Of a stretch of DNA of 64,000 nucleotides, positions 34,814 to 43,037 are shown piece by piece (the first letter of the stretch is position 1; every line of letters begins with the position of its first letter). A program made the translations under genes and the position numbers. The stretch lies in assembly GCA_016870215.1 (NCBI GenBank), contig VGCD01000007.1, forward strand, positions 16,310 through 80,309, given 5' to 3'. The notes under the pieces are model-generated. The model saw only the letters and a program-made list of their open reading frames with translations. It was not told where the DNA came from and ran no database searches. The DNA is from Actinomycetota bacterium. GTDB lineage: Bacteria; Actinomycetota; Acidimicrobiia; Acidimicrobiales; Ilumatobacteraceae.

Positions 34814-35999
34814 GGCAATCGTGACTACTCCATTCAGTGGAACTCTCGCCGCAGGGTGGGAGTCCGTACGCGAGGTGTTCGCCGACAACTTTGCATCGCA
34901 AGGTGAAGTGGGAGCCGCAGTCAGCATTTTTCACCGGGGCAAGTGCGTGGTGGACCTCATCGGTGGCTTCACAGACAAGACCGATTCCATTCCCTATTCG
35001 AAGGACACACTGCAGTTGGTGTTCAGCACCACAAAGGGCATCGCCGCCATCGCACTTGCGATGCTCGTCGACCGGGGCCTGGTGGATTACGACGACCTTG
35101 TGGTCGAGCATTGGCCAGAGTTCGGCCAGCACGGAAAGGACGAAGCAACAATTGCGCAACTGGTGTCGCACCAGTGTGGCTTGTACGCAGTTGACGGCCC
35201 ACTGACAATCGAGGAAGCACTTGATTGGAACACCATCACTGCTCGTCTTGCGGCCACCGCACCGCGTTGGCCAATTGGTACGGCGCACGGCTATCACGCA
35301 CTCACGTACGGATGGCTCATTGGTGAGGTCATTCGACGTGTCGACGGTCGTTCCCCAGGACGTTTCGTTCAAGAAGAGATTGCAGAACCACTTGGAGTTG
35401 AGATGTACATCGGGTTGCCGGCCGAGCAGGAGCCCCGCGTATCTGACGTCACTACGCAGCGGTCGACGAAGAAGGAATCAAAAGTCGATCCGAAAATCGC
35501 AGCAATGATTGAAAAGTTCATGGGACCTGGCACACCAGCACATGACGCATTGTCGCTCGGGGGAGTGTTCGGCGACGGCGCCTTCAATCAGCCGCGAGTG
35601 CGTGCTGCTGAAATTCCGGCCGCAAACGGCATTTCGAATGCTCGTTCGCTTGCGACCATTTATGCAGCGACAATGCAAGAGGTAAACGGTACGCAATTGT
35701 TGTCATCAGCCGTTCGTGAACGAGCCGCGCGGACGGTCACGCCCGAGAATGAACCAGACAAGTGTTTGGTGTTGGGAACAACATTTGGCATGGGCTTCAT
35801 GACCAGCGGACCATTCGTGCCAATGGCTGGACCCGGAAGTTTCGGTCACCCAGGTGCCGGCGGCTCTGTCGCGTTTGCGCAACCGTCGCGCGAGTTGGCC
35901 TTTGCGTATGTGATGAATGCGATGTCAGCGAATCTTGCTGGCGACCTCAGGTCGCAAGCGCTCATCAAGGCTGCGTCGACGGTTGCAGATTCGCTCTGA
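34803..35999 (+). CDS. Serine hydrolase of the beta-lactamase (class C) / EstB family
   Basis: From ATG 34803 the protein is 398 aa; GTG 34821 is a good alternative with GAGG ahead. The active-site SxxK is STTK (in QLVFSTTKGIAA), the Tyr motif is YHALTYGWL, and a late HPGAGGSVAFAQP replaces the KTG box of true lactamases by HxG, as in esterases of this family. It has no signal peptide, so it is probably a cytosolic esterase. The 5' end overlaps the F420 enzyme gene, and the 3' end overlaps the convergent MFS gene by 35 bases. Confidence 0.85.
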   Translation: MRPEAIVTTPFSGTLAAGWESVREVFADNFASQGEVGAAVSIFHRGKCVVDLIGGFTDKTDSIPYSKDTLQLVFSTTKGIAAIALAMLVDRGLVDYDDLVVEHWPEFGQHGKDEATIAQLVSHQCGLYAVDGPLTIEEALDWNTITARLAATAPRWPIGTAHGYHALTYGWLIGEVIRRVDGRSPGRFVQEEIAEPLGVEMYIGLPAEQEPRVSDVTTQRSTKKESKVDPKIAAMIEKFMGPGTPAHDALSLGGVFGDGAFNQPRVRAAEIPAANGISNARSLATIYAATMQEVNGTQLLSSAVRERAARTVTPENEPDKCLVLGTTFGMGFMTSGPFVPMAGPGSFGHPGAGGSVAFAQPSRELAFAYVMNAMSANLAGDLRSQALIKAASTVADSL

Positions 36000-37197
36000 G
36001 CGTGCGAGTGAACATCAGATAGGTGATGCTCGCTGCAGCCGCTGCAGCAGCAAAAATTACGATTGTTGGCCGTACGCCGATGGCGTCAGAAGTGATACCG
36101 GCAAGAATGCTGGTGACGCTCAGCATCAATGTGACGAGGGCAAAGTCGCCGGCCATCACGCGCCCACGAAGTGCATCTGGCGATTCCATTTGAAGTCCAT
36201 AGGTGGACAACGTCCACTGAGCACCGCCACCTAAGTGGGCGAGAGCCACTGCAACTCCGGCGATGATGATGGACGGTGATACCGCTGCTCCGACGTAACA
36301 AATGGAAAACACCAAGCCCGAGATGCCACAGATGTGCAGAATGCGTCGCATGTCACCGCCCGCCATCCGTGCGGCAATGATTGGCCCAAGACCGCTGCCG
36401 ATACCGCGCGCACCAAAAAGCAGTCCGCGACCAGTGTCACCTGCGTTGAATGCACTCGATGCGAGCACGGGTATCTGGCTAACGATGCCAGCGCCAACAG
36501 CAAACGTGAGCTTTGAACACATCAGCGCAAAGATCACTTTGTCCTGGCGAGCAAGTTGCACTGCTTCTTTCGTGTCGCGCATCGGTCGCATCTTGCGTGA
36601 TGCCTGCTCGGGTGAGCGCTCCTCCTGCATCTTTCCCCGCACGAGTGCGACCGCACCTGCTGCGACAAAGAAGGTGATGGAGTCAGTCACAAATGAAGCG
36701 GTGCGCCCGAAGATGTCGGCATAGACCCCACCAAGTGCAGCGCCAACCGCGAGCATGACTCCCCATGTGCTGCCGAACAGCGAATTGGCAAGGCGCAGGT
36801 CGTCCTCGTTGTCGACCAAGTTCGGTACCGCTGCTTCTGTCGCTGGTCGCACGAAAGCAGCGAGACCCGAGATGATGCACTGGGCAAGAAATGCGACCCA
36901 GACACCAACTGAGTCGGTCAAGAGCAAGGCAAGTGCGGCGATACCTTGACCAAGCGACACCAGCACGAGAATTGTCTTTCGATCAAACCGGTCTGCTGCA
37001 GCTCCTGCAACTGGAGACATGAGGAACGATGGCAAGGTGAGCGAGACCAACACCAGTGACACGAGAAACTTCGACCCAGTGAGATCTTCCACGAGGCCGG
37101 CCAGCGCGACGAACGTAAACCAATCACCGAGGTACGAAACAACTTGGGCGAAGAACAAGTTGCGGACATCGCCATTGCGACGAAGAAGCGAGAACAT
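35965..37197 (-). CDS. MFS transporter
   Basis: The 410-aa protein has the length and 12-helix hydrophobicity of a major facilitator. It begins with LFFAQVVSYLGDWFTFVALAGL and contains MSPVAGAAADRFDRKTILVLVSLGQ, the loop 2-3 motif (GxxaDRfdRk). This N-terminal signature is typical of the enterobactin-exporter-like / MFS_3 group found in Actinobacteria. The exported substrate is unknown. The downstream gene on this strand would be the serine hydrolase's complement, so it ends its transcription unit with a 35-base convergent overlap. It follows the nitronate monooxygenase-like gene by 1 base. Confidence 0.85.
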   Translation of the reverse strand: MFSLLRRNGDVRNLFFAQVVSYLGDWFTFVALAGLVEDLTGSKFLVSLVLVSLTLPSFLMSPVAGAAADRFDRKTILVLVSLGQGIAALALLLTDSVGVWVAFLAQCIISGLAAFVRPATEAAVPNLVDNEDDLRLANSLFGSTWGVMLAVGAALGGVYADIFGRTASFVTDSITFFVAAGAVALVRGKMQEERSPEQASRKMRPMRDTKEAVQLARQDKVIFALMCSKLTFAVGAGIVSQIPVLASSAFNAGDTGRGLLFGARGIGSGLGPIIAARMAGGDMRRILHICGISGLVFSICYVGAAVSPSIIIAGVAVALAHLGGGAQWTLSTYGLQMESPDALRGRVMAGDFALVTLMLSVTSILAGITSDAIGVRPTIVIFAAAAAAASITYLMFTRTLRANLQPSTQP

Positions 37198-37198
37198 G

Positions 37199-38164
37199 TC
37201 AGCGCACGTGTCGCGAAGCGTGTGACAGAGCCTGCTCTGCTTCTTTCACAATCGTGTGAACCAATTCACCTGCAGGAACCAACGAAGTGATCGCGCCAGC
37301 ACCTTGACCTGCTGGCATGAACTCTCTCTTCGGGTCGGCAACGACACCGTCTGATGGTCCCAGGTGATTAACGCCTGCGCGGCTGGAGATAATGAATTGT
37401 TCGGGGAAGGACTTCAGCTCTTCCGGATGCTCATCGAAGTGTTGTGTCCATTCGGTGCGCACGACGCGACAGGTCTTGCCCGTATAGGCGCGGGACACAA
37501 CGGTGTCGTCTTCGGCTATGGAGAGCAGCATCTCTTTGTAACCATTTGCTGTGCGAGCTTCGGGTGTCGCGATGAAACGAGTGCCCATCCACACTCCGTC
37601 AGCGCCGAGAGTGAGGGCAGCGGCAAGGCCGCGCCCGTCGAACAGTCCGCCTGCGGCCACGACCGGAACCTTGTCGCCGACCGCATCGACAACTTGTGGC
37701 ACGAGTGCCATCGTCGCAACTGTGCCTGTGTGTCCACCGGCTTCGGTGCCCTGTGCCACCACGAAGTCACAACCAGTTGTGACGGCTGCAACCGCGTGGC
37801 GAACTTTGCCGCACATCGAGCCAACCAAGATGTTGTGTTTGTGTAGTTCAGTGATGACATCGCGTGGCACACCCAGTCCTGCAACGTAGATACGAGCCCC
37901 ACCAGCAATGATCTCGCGCACGCCATCTTCGACATGTTGGGGCGATGCAGTGAGTAGGTCAACACCAAAGGGCTTTGCCGTGAGCTTCTTCACTTCAGCA
38001 ATTTCGTTGCGAAGCGTCGCCATGTCCATTGTCGATGCGCCCAATGTTCCGATGCCACCTGCTTCAGAGACCGCGGCAGCCAAGTGGTGGTAAGAGACGC
38101 CACCCATGCCGGCGAGCATCACCGGTAGTTCGATGTCGAGGAGTTCGGTGAGTCGTGTGCGCAT
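37199..38164 (-). CDS. Nitronate monooxygenase-like FMN enzyme
   Basis: From ATG 38164 the protein is 321 aa; a longer open frame to 38290 would run into the preceding gene. It is a TIM-barrel FMN protein: ELPVMLAGMGGVSYHHLAAAVSEAGGIGTLGA at the start, the CDFVVAQGTEAGGHTG motif, VPVVAAGGLFDGRG and GADGVWMGTRFIATPEA, which binds the FMN phosphate. The family oxidises nitronates or reduces enoyl groups. The N-terminal Gly-rich loop and the Ala/His pair are common in the actinobacterial members. Leftward unit with the MFS and the geranylgeranyl-reductase-like gene. Confidence 0.85.
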   Translation of the reverse strand: MRTRLTELLDIELPVMLAGMGGVSYHHLAAAVSEAGGIGTLGASTMDMATLRNEIAEVKKLTAKPFGVDLLTASPQHVEDGVREIIAGGARIYVAGLGVPRDVITELHKHNILVGSMCGKVRHAVAAVTTGCDFVVAQGTEAGGHTGTVATMALVPQVVDAVGDKVPVVAAGGLFDGRGLAAALTLGADGVWMGTRFIATPEARTANGYKEMLLSIAEDDTVVSRAYTGKTCRVVRTEWTQHFDEHPEELKSFPEQFIISSRAGVNHLGPSDGVVADPKREFMPAGQGAGAITSLVPAGELVHTIVKEAEQALSHASRHVR

Positions 38165-38189
38165 GAACGACAACCGTAGTGCGCTGACT

Positions 38190-39407
38190 TCAGTCGATGA
38201 ATGCCCCGGGTCGTTTAAGAAAGCCTTTGTGCCATCGGTCTGGGGTGAATAATGCAGCGCGTGGCTCGTCCTCGAACATCCACCGAGCAAAATTTCGGCG
38301 AGTCCATGAATTCATGTTGACGATTCGAAGTGCACCCTCTGCGCCACGGCGGCGCGCGAGAACCTTCCCGAGCAGTGTTGACATGCGATGGTCTGCGTAG
38401 AAGTGGTGACTCATCGATTTCTCGTATGCGCTGCACACCTCCGCCGCACTATTGCCGTGGTTGTGGATTGCTTCGGCAGCTACTTGGCCAGTCAACAGTG
38501 CTTGACCGATGCCTTCGCCCGTCAGCGAGTCAGTCGCGCACACTGCATCACCGACGAAGAGCACACGTCCGAGCGTCTTTGTTGCGTCATTGACTCGGGC
38601 AGGAATGGGCCACGCTGTATGGCGGTCCTCAAACACCGCATCGGGCCCGAGGGCTGCGATCACGTGCTCACGTTGCTTCAAGTCGTTCCATGCATTCTTC
38701 ATGAATTGCACGCTGTGTCCGGCGTTGCGCAACACCCCAAAACCGATGTTGGCTCGATTGCCCGGTAACGGGAATGACCACGCATATCCAGGGAGCAGAT
38801 CTGGTTCGAACCAGACGATGAGTTTGGTGCGTGCATCACCTGTGACGTTGCTGACGTATTGGCGGAACGCGTGCCACTCACCGAGGTAACTGTCGATGCC
38901 AACACCGAGGAATTTGCGAACTGGTGACCACATGCCGTCTGCTGCGATGAGGTAGTCAGATTCAAAGGTGACTGTCGCACCCTGGGCATCGATGCATGAG
39001 ATGCGCACACAGTCATCGTTGCGATCTACGGAGGTGAATGTTGTTCCCTCATGAACAACGGCATCTGCATCTCTTGCTTGATTCAACAATGCTTGGTCCA
39101 ACTGTTGTCGTGGGGCGATGGCGGCGAAGAGCCCTTGTGAGGTCGGAAGATCTAGCGAGACTCTTCGACCAGACGGTGTGCGAAGTTCGATCTCGTGACA
39201 CGGCTGCCAGTCGGCGACTCGCGACCGGTCGAACCCGAGCTCGTCGAGGATGCGCAGAGCACCGGTGGTGAGGCCGTCGCCGCAACACTTGTCGCGCGGG
39301 AAGGTCGCCTTGTCGATGATGGTCACGCGGTGACCAGTCCGAGTCAGTGAAATCGCGGCTGCACTTCCTGCGGGGCCGCCGCCGACGATGGTGACTGTGA
39401 GGGGCAC
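38190..39407 (-). CDS. Geranylgeranyl reductase-family FAD-dependent oxidoreductase
   Basis: From GTG 39407 the protein is 405 aa and starts directly with the FAD motif VTIVGGGPAGSAAAISL. An acid/FAD segment PRDKCCGDGLTTGALRIL and GRVLFVGDAVCATDSLTGEGIGQAL identify the geranylgeranyl reductase / MenJ group, which saturates isoprenoid chains of quinones or lipids. In mycobacteria MenJ reduces one double bond of menaquinone (known). The frame is open upstream to 39512, but with only a TTG. It is divergent from an SDR gene. Its substrate here, menaquinone or another prenyl lipid, is inferred. Confidence 0.85.
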   Translation of the reverse strand: MPLTVTIVGGGPAGSAAAISLTRTGHRVTIIDKATFPRDKCCGDGLTTGALRILDELGFDRSRVADWQPCHEIELRTPSGRRVSLDLPTSQGLFAAIAPRQQLDQALLNQARDADAVVHEGTTFTSVDRNDDCVRISCIDAQGATVTFESDYLIAADGMWSPVRKFLGVGIDSYLGEWHAFRQYVSNVTGDARTKLIVWFEPDLLPGYAWSFPLPGNRANIGFGVLRNAGHSVQFMKNAWNDLKQREHVIAALGPDAVFEDRHTAWPIPARVNDATKTLGRVLFVGDAVCATDSLTGEGIGQALLTGQVAAEAIHNHGNSAAEVCSAYEKSMSHHFYADHRMSTLLGKVLARRRGAEGALRIVNMNSWTRRNFARWMFEDEPRAALFTPDRWHKGFLKRPGAFID

Positions 39408-39511
39408 GACGCAAGAGGTTAGGTCTGTGTCGTCGATAAGTCCCGTTGGAGCAGTCGTTCCTATGATGAAAGCCGGATTGCACTCACGCTCCAAGACGGG
39501 AGAGAAGAACA

Positions 39512-40429
39512 ATGGCTCGATTGTGTGAAGGACGTGTCGCGGTTGTCACTGGCGGCGCGCGCGGAATCGGACGCGAACACTCGTTGAGCCTCGCGCGTCA
39601 CGGTGCCAAGGTCGTGGTGAATGACCTCGGTGGAAATATGGACGGTACCGGGGACGACAAGTCACCCGCCCAGCAGGTAGTCGATGAAATCACCGCAATG
39701 GGTGGTGAAGCGGTTGCTAACGGTGATGACGTCTCGTCATGGGATGGCGCCAAGCGACTGATCGACACCGCAGTCGACGCTTTCGGTGATCTCCATGTTG
39801 TCATCAACAACGCCGGCATCCTGCGCGACCGAATGTTGACCAACATGACTGAAGAGGAATGGGACGCGGTCATCAAGGTGCACTTGAAGGGCACGTTTGC
39901 TCCGGCACGTCATGCCGCTGCGTATTGGCGTGAGCAACACAAAGCCGGGAAACCGGTGAGCGGTCGCATCATCAACACCACTTCGGTGTCAGGTATTTAT
40001 GGAAATCCCGGACAGACCAACTACGGCGCAGCCAAGGCGGGTATCGCTTCGTTCACCGTCATCGCTGCGCTCGAGCTTGCGCGTTACAACGTCACAGTCA
40101 ACGCCGTTGCACCGGTGGCGCTCACGCGAATGACAGAGAACTTGAGCGCTGCCCCTGCAAACGATGCTGAGCGTGACATGCGCTCTCCTCGATGGATTGC
40201 TCCGATTGCAACGTGGCTCGCATCACCTGAGGCAGCCCATGTCACCGGCCGTGTATTCGAGGCAAGTGGGCAGGTGCTTGCAATCGCGGAAGGTTGGCAC
40301 CGAGGTCCACGCGTCAAGCCGGTTGACGATGCTGAAGCACTCGGCCCGATTGTTGAAGAACTGTTGTCAAAGGCTCGCAAGAACGCCGGCATGAACGGCG
40401 AAGACGGCCACCCGCCTCAGCCCGCCTGA
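39512..40429 (+). CDS. MFE-2-type SDR, 3-hydroxyacyl-CoA dehydrogenase
   Basis: The protein (305 aa) is a second copy of the type at 24830-25726. It has TGGARGIGREHSLSLA (14-29), VVVNDLGGNMDGTGDD, NNAGILRDRM and the catalytic Ser and YGAAK (NPGQTNYGAAKAG). It should oxidise 3-hydroxyacyl-CoA with NAD. GGGAGAG, ending 6 bases before the ATG, is a good ribosome site. The next gene encodes a MaoC-type hydratase, so the pair supplies two successive beta-oxidation steps that eukaryotic MFE-2 carries on one chain. Confidence 0.88.
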   Translation: MARLCEGRVAVVTGGARGIGREHSLSLARHGAKVVVNDLGGNMDGTGDDKSPAQQVVDEITAMGGEAVANGDDVSSWDGAKRLIDTAVDAFGDLHVVINNAGILRDRMLTNMTEEEWDAVIKVHLKGTFAPARHAAAYWREQHKAGKPVSGRIINTTSVSGIYGNPGQTNYGAAKAGIASFTVIAALELARYNVTVNAVAPVALTRMTENLSAAPANDAERDMRSPRWIAPIATWLASPEAAHVTGRVFEASGQVLAIAEGWHRGPRVKPVDDAEALGPIVEELLSKARKNAGMNGEDGHPPQPA

Positions 40430-40460
40430 TTCTGACAGCAACACACCCAAATACATATCG

Positions 40461-40480
40461 CACAACATCACACAACATCA
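40461..40480 (+). repeat. Two tandem copies of a 10-base unit
   Basis: CACAACATCA occurs twice head to tail in the 70-base gap between the SDR and the hydratase genes, followed by a partial third copy (CACAC). It lies 5 bases before the ribosome site CGGAGA. It is probably a simple-sequence slip product. Any effect on translation of the hydratase is speculative. Confidence 0.6.
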
Positions 40481-40499
40481 CACACGGAGATACACGAAC

Positions 40500-41342
40500 A
40501 TGCCACTTAATCCTGATGCAGTCGGTTCAGTAGGTGAACCAGGCGAAGCCACATGGACCAGCAAGGACGCATTGCTTTATGCAGTGAGTGTCGGTGCCGG
40601 AACAGAGGAACTTCAGTACACGACAGAGAACACGAAAGATGTGTCGCAGAAAGTGTTGCCAACATTCCCGGTTGTCGTGACATCAGGCGGAATGGGCGCC
40701 ATGTCGAAGATCGGAACCTTCAACCCAGCGATGTTGGTTCATGGTCAGCAGGCCGTGACATTGCATCGACCGATTCCGGTGTCCGGAACTGCGGTGCTCA
40801 CCGGACGCATCGTGGCGATGCACGACAAAGGAAAGGCTGCCGTCGTGGTCACGGCTACGGATGCAGTCGACAAGGCTGACGGAAAGACCTTGTGGACGTC
40901 GACGAACTCGCTGTTCATTCGTGGGGAAGGCGGATGGGGTGGCGACCGTGGTCCCAGTGGTCCCCAGAACGTTCCACCAGATCGTGCTCCTGATTTCGAA
41001 GTGACGTATCAGACGACCAAAGACCAGGCATTGGTGTATCGCTTGAACGGCGACCGGAACCCTCTGCACAGCGACCCTTCATTCGCAAAGATGGGCGGGT
41101 TTGATCAGCCGATTCTTCACGGACTCTGCACCTACGGATTCACCGGTCGCGCACTTCTTCATTCACTGTGCGGCGGCGACTCAGACAAGTTCCGTCATAT
41201 CGAAGGTCGTTTTGCTTCCCCCGTACTTCCTGGTGAAGCACTGACGGTTCGCATCTGGAAAACAGAAGCCGGACAAGCCGTGTTCACGACATCAGTTGGC
41301 GATCGAGTGGTTCTCGACCAAGGACTCGTTCGCTTCGACTAA
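40500..41342 (+). CDS. MaoC-type (R)-specific enoyl-CoA hydratase, hydratase-2 two-hotdog form
   Basis: The protein (280 aa) hydrates trans-2-enoyl-CoA to (3R)-hydroxyacyl-CoA. Like the hydratase unit of MFE-2 it has an N-terminal non-catalytic hotdog domain (about 1-145) and a C-terminal one with YRLNGDRNPLHSDP (hydratase-2 motif, catalytic Asp and His) and FDQPILHGLCTYG. It resembles the mycobacterial HtdY/ChsH3 type (from memory). CGGAGA lies 9 bases before the ATG. The stop overlaps that of the convergent F420 enzyme by 4 bases. It is paired with the MFE-2-type SDR. Confidence 0.88.
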   Translation: MPLNPDAVGSVGEPGEATWTSKDALLYAVSVGAGTEELQYTTENTKDVSQKVLPTFPVVVTSGGMGAMSKIGTFNPAMLVHGQQAVTLHRPIPVSGTAVLTGRIVAMHDKGKAAVVVTATDAVDKADGKTLWTSTNSLFIRGEGGWGGDRGPSGPQNVPPDRAPDFEVTYQTTKDQALVYRLNGDRNPLHSDPSFAKMGGFDQPILHGLCTYGFTGRALLHSLCGGDSDKFRHIEGRFASPVLPGEALTVRIWKTEAGQAVFTTSVGDRVVLDQGLVRFD

Positions 41343-42316
41343 GCGAGAAGCGGCTTCAACTTGGTTGCAATGGTCTGCACATGACGCATGACCATGTCCT
41401 CAGGCATGCCTGCAATAGACGCCCACAAGAACATGGTGTCAACGGGGGCATCCGCTGCTGTTTGTTTCATGTGGTCAGCAATCACGTCGGCTATTCCATA
41501 CGCAAACGACGACATCGATGAGCTCTCAGGTTTGTTGAGCAGTCGTTCAGGGTCAACTGGGCGAGGTGTGGGGTAGTCGGTGCCTTCGACACCTGCTGCC
41601 TTGTACGTGTCGAACATGTGTCGAACATGCTCACGCACGACGGGCCAATCACGATCTGGGTCGTCGGACACGAAACCTTGAATGGAACCTCCCATGCGCG
41701 CTATCGACACGTCGTGGCCGGCCTCTTCAAGACCAGCTTTGTAGTGCGGCCACATCTCACCCTTTGGTGTGAGCAATCCTTCTCCGAGAATTCCTGCACG
41801 GCGTGCGCCTTGTGGTCCTCCGTATCCCATCCAAATGGGAATGTGCTGCTGCACAGGTTTTGGGGTGACTGGCGATTCGGGGGACCACATCGCACGTATC
41901 TGTTTCGCGCGATCATCGTTGGTTGAGTAGCGAGTCTTCAGGTTGGCGCCGTACAGATCGAATTCAGGCACTCGGTAGCCGGCTCCGAGCCCAAGTTCGA
42001 GCCGACCATTGCTGAGAATGTCAACGATGGCCGCATCTTCGGCGAGAGCTGCAGCCGGTTGTAGTGGGCCCAAAAGGATCGCTGTTCCGATACGTATGGA
42101 CTTTGTGCGCGCAGCGACTGCAGCGGCCATTGTGAGAGGTCGGGGTAGGTATCCGTCGGCAAAGAGATGATGTTCTGAGAACCACACAGAGTCGATGCCG
42201 AGGTGCTCAGCTTCTTGACAGACTTCGATTGCAAAGTCATAGACGCGGTTGATCGGTCGATGGAATTGTTCCGGATTGCGCAAGTCGAATTGAAGACCAA
42301 TTTTCACGTTTGCCAT
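41339..42316 (-). CDS. LLM-class F420-dependent oxidoreductase
   Basis: From ATG 42316 the protein is 325 aa; the longer open frame to 42520 covers the end of nucS and is not used. The barrel shows KIGLQFDLRNPEQF, IDSVWFSEHHLFADGYLPRPL, IRIGTAILLGPLQPAAALAEDAAIVDIL and LELGLGAGYRVPEFDLYG, the classic bacterial luciferase-like pattern. It lies 4 bases after nucS on the same strand, an odd pairing that probably reflects simple operon packing. The substrate is unknown; F420 use is inferred from the family. Confidence 0.85.
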   Translation of the reverse strand: MANVKIGLQFDLRNPEQFHRPINRVYDFAIEVCQEAEHLGIDSVWFSEHHLFADGYLPRPLTMAAAVAARTKSIRIGTAILLGPLQPAAALAEDAAIVDILSNGRLELGLGAGYRVPEFDLYGANLKTRYSTNDDRAKQIRAMWSPESPVTPKPVQQHIPIWMGYGGPQGARRAGILGEGLLTPKGEMWPHYKAGLEEAGHDVSIARMGGSIQGFVSDDPDRDWPVVREHVRHMFDTYKAAGVEGTDYPTPRPVDPERLLNKPESSSMSSFAYGIADVIADHMKQTAADAPVDTMFLWASIAGMPEDMVMRHVQTIATKLKPLLA

Positions 42317-42320
42317 CTTG

Positions 42321-42980
42321 TCAGAAGAGGGTGAGATCTGCCGGCTTGTTACCGCGAAGCACGTCGTAGTCCACTTCAACGCATGCGATGTCGCGAGATT
42401 CGGCGAGTGTGCGAGCTTGTGGCTTGATGCTTTGGGCAACGAAGATGCCGCGAACCAACCCCAGAGCGGGGTCGCGGCGCAAGTATTCGAGATAGCGAGC
42501 CAACTGTTCGACGCCATCAATGTCGCCCCGGCGCTTCACTTCAATCGCGACGGTGTCGCCTTGTTCGTCGCGACAGAGCAAGTCAACAGGTCCGATTGCC
42601 GTTTGGTATTCCCGTCGTACGAGGCGCAGTCCACTTTCAATATGTTCCGGTAACGCAGCCAAGAGCTCTTGTAGATGAGCTTCGACACCGTCTTTCGACA
42701 AGCCAGGGTCCTCGCCAAGCTCATGTGCCGAATCGCTGAGTACTTCGCGAAGAAAGATCGTGAGGGTCTCACCCTTGGTGTTCGTCACTTCCCATCGATC
42801 ACCGAATTCGGTGATTGTGTTGGGGGCGTTCATCCAATTGAGTGGTTTGTATGCACCACCGTCAGCGTGAATAGCAACGCAACCATCAGCCTTCACCATG
42901 ATGAGACGGTTCGCCTCTGGCAATGTTGACTCGAGACGACCGGCGTAAGACACTGAACATCGAGCAATAACCAGCCTCAT
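42321..42980 (-). CDS. nucS: Mismatch-specific endonuclease NucS/EndoMS
   Basis: NucS cuts both strands at mismatches and stands in for MutS/MutL repair in many Actinobacteria and archaea. From ATG 42980 the protein is 219 aa. The N-terminal DNA-binding domain begins [23 protein letters not shown]; the C-terminal PD-(D/E)XK nuclease shows [31 protein letters not shown] (Asp, Glu and Lys of the active site) and EYLRRDP. The last residues (LTLF) look like a sliding-clamp-binding tail, as reported for this family. It supports an actinobacterial source without classical mismatch repair. Confidence 0.92.
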   Translation of the reverse strand: MRLVIARCSVSYAGRLESTLPEANRLIMVKADGCVAIHADGGAYKPLNWMNAPNTITEFGDRWEVTNTKGETLTIFLREVLSDSAHELGEDPGLSKDGVEAHLQELLAALPEHIESGLRLVRREYQTAIGPVDLLCRDEQGDTVAIEVKRRGDIDGVEQLARYLEYLRRDPALGLVRGIFVAQSIKPQARTLAESRDIACVEVDYDVLRGNKPADLTLF

Positions 42981-43037
42981 GTTCGCGTCCTCCTCGTGCA
43001 CGGCGACCCCGTGCTCGTCTCAAATGTAGAGAGACTG

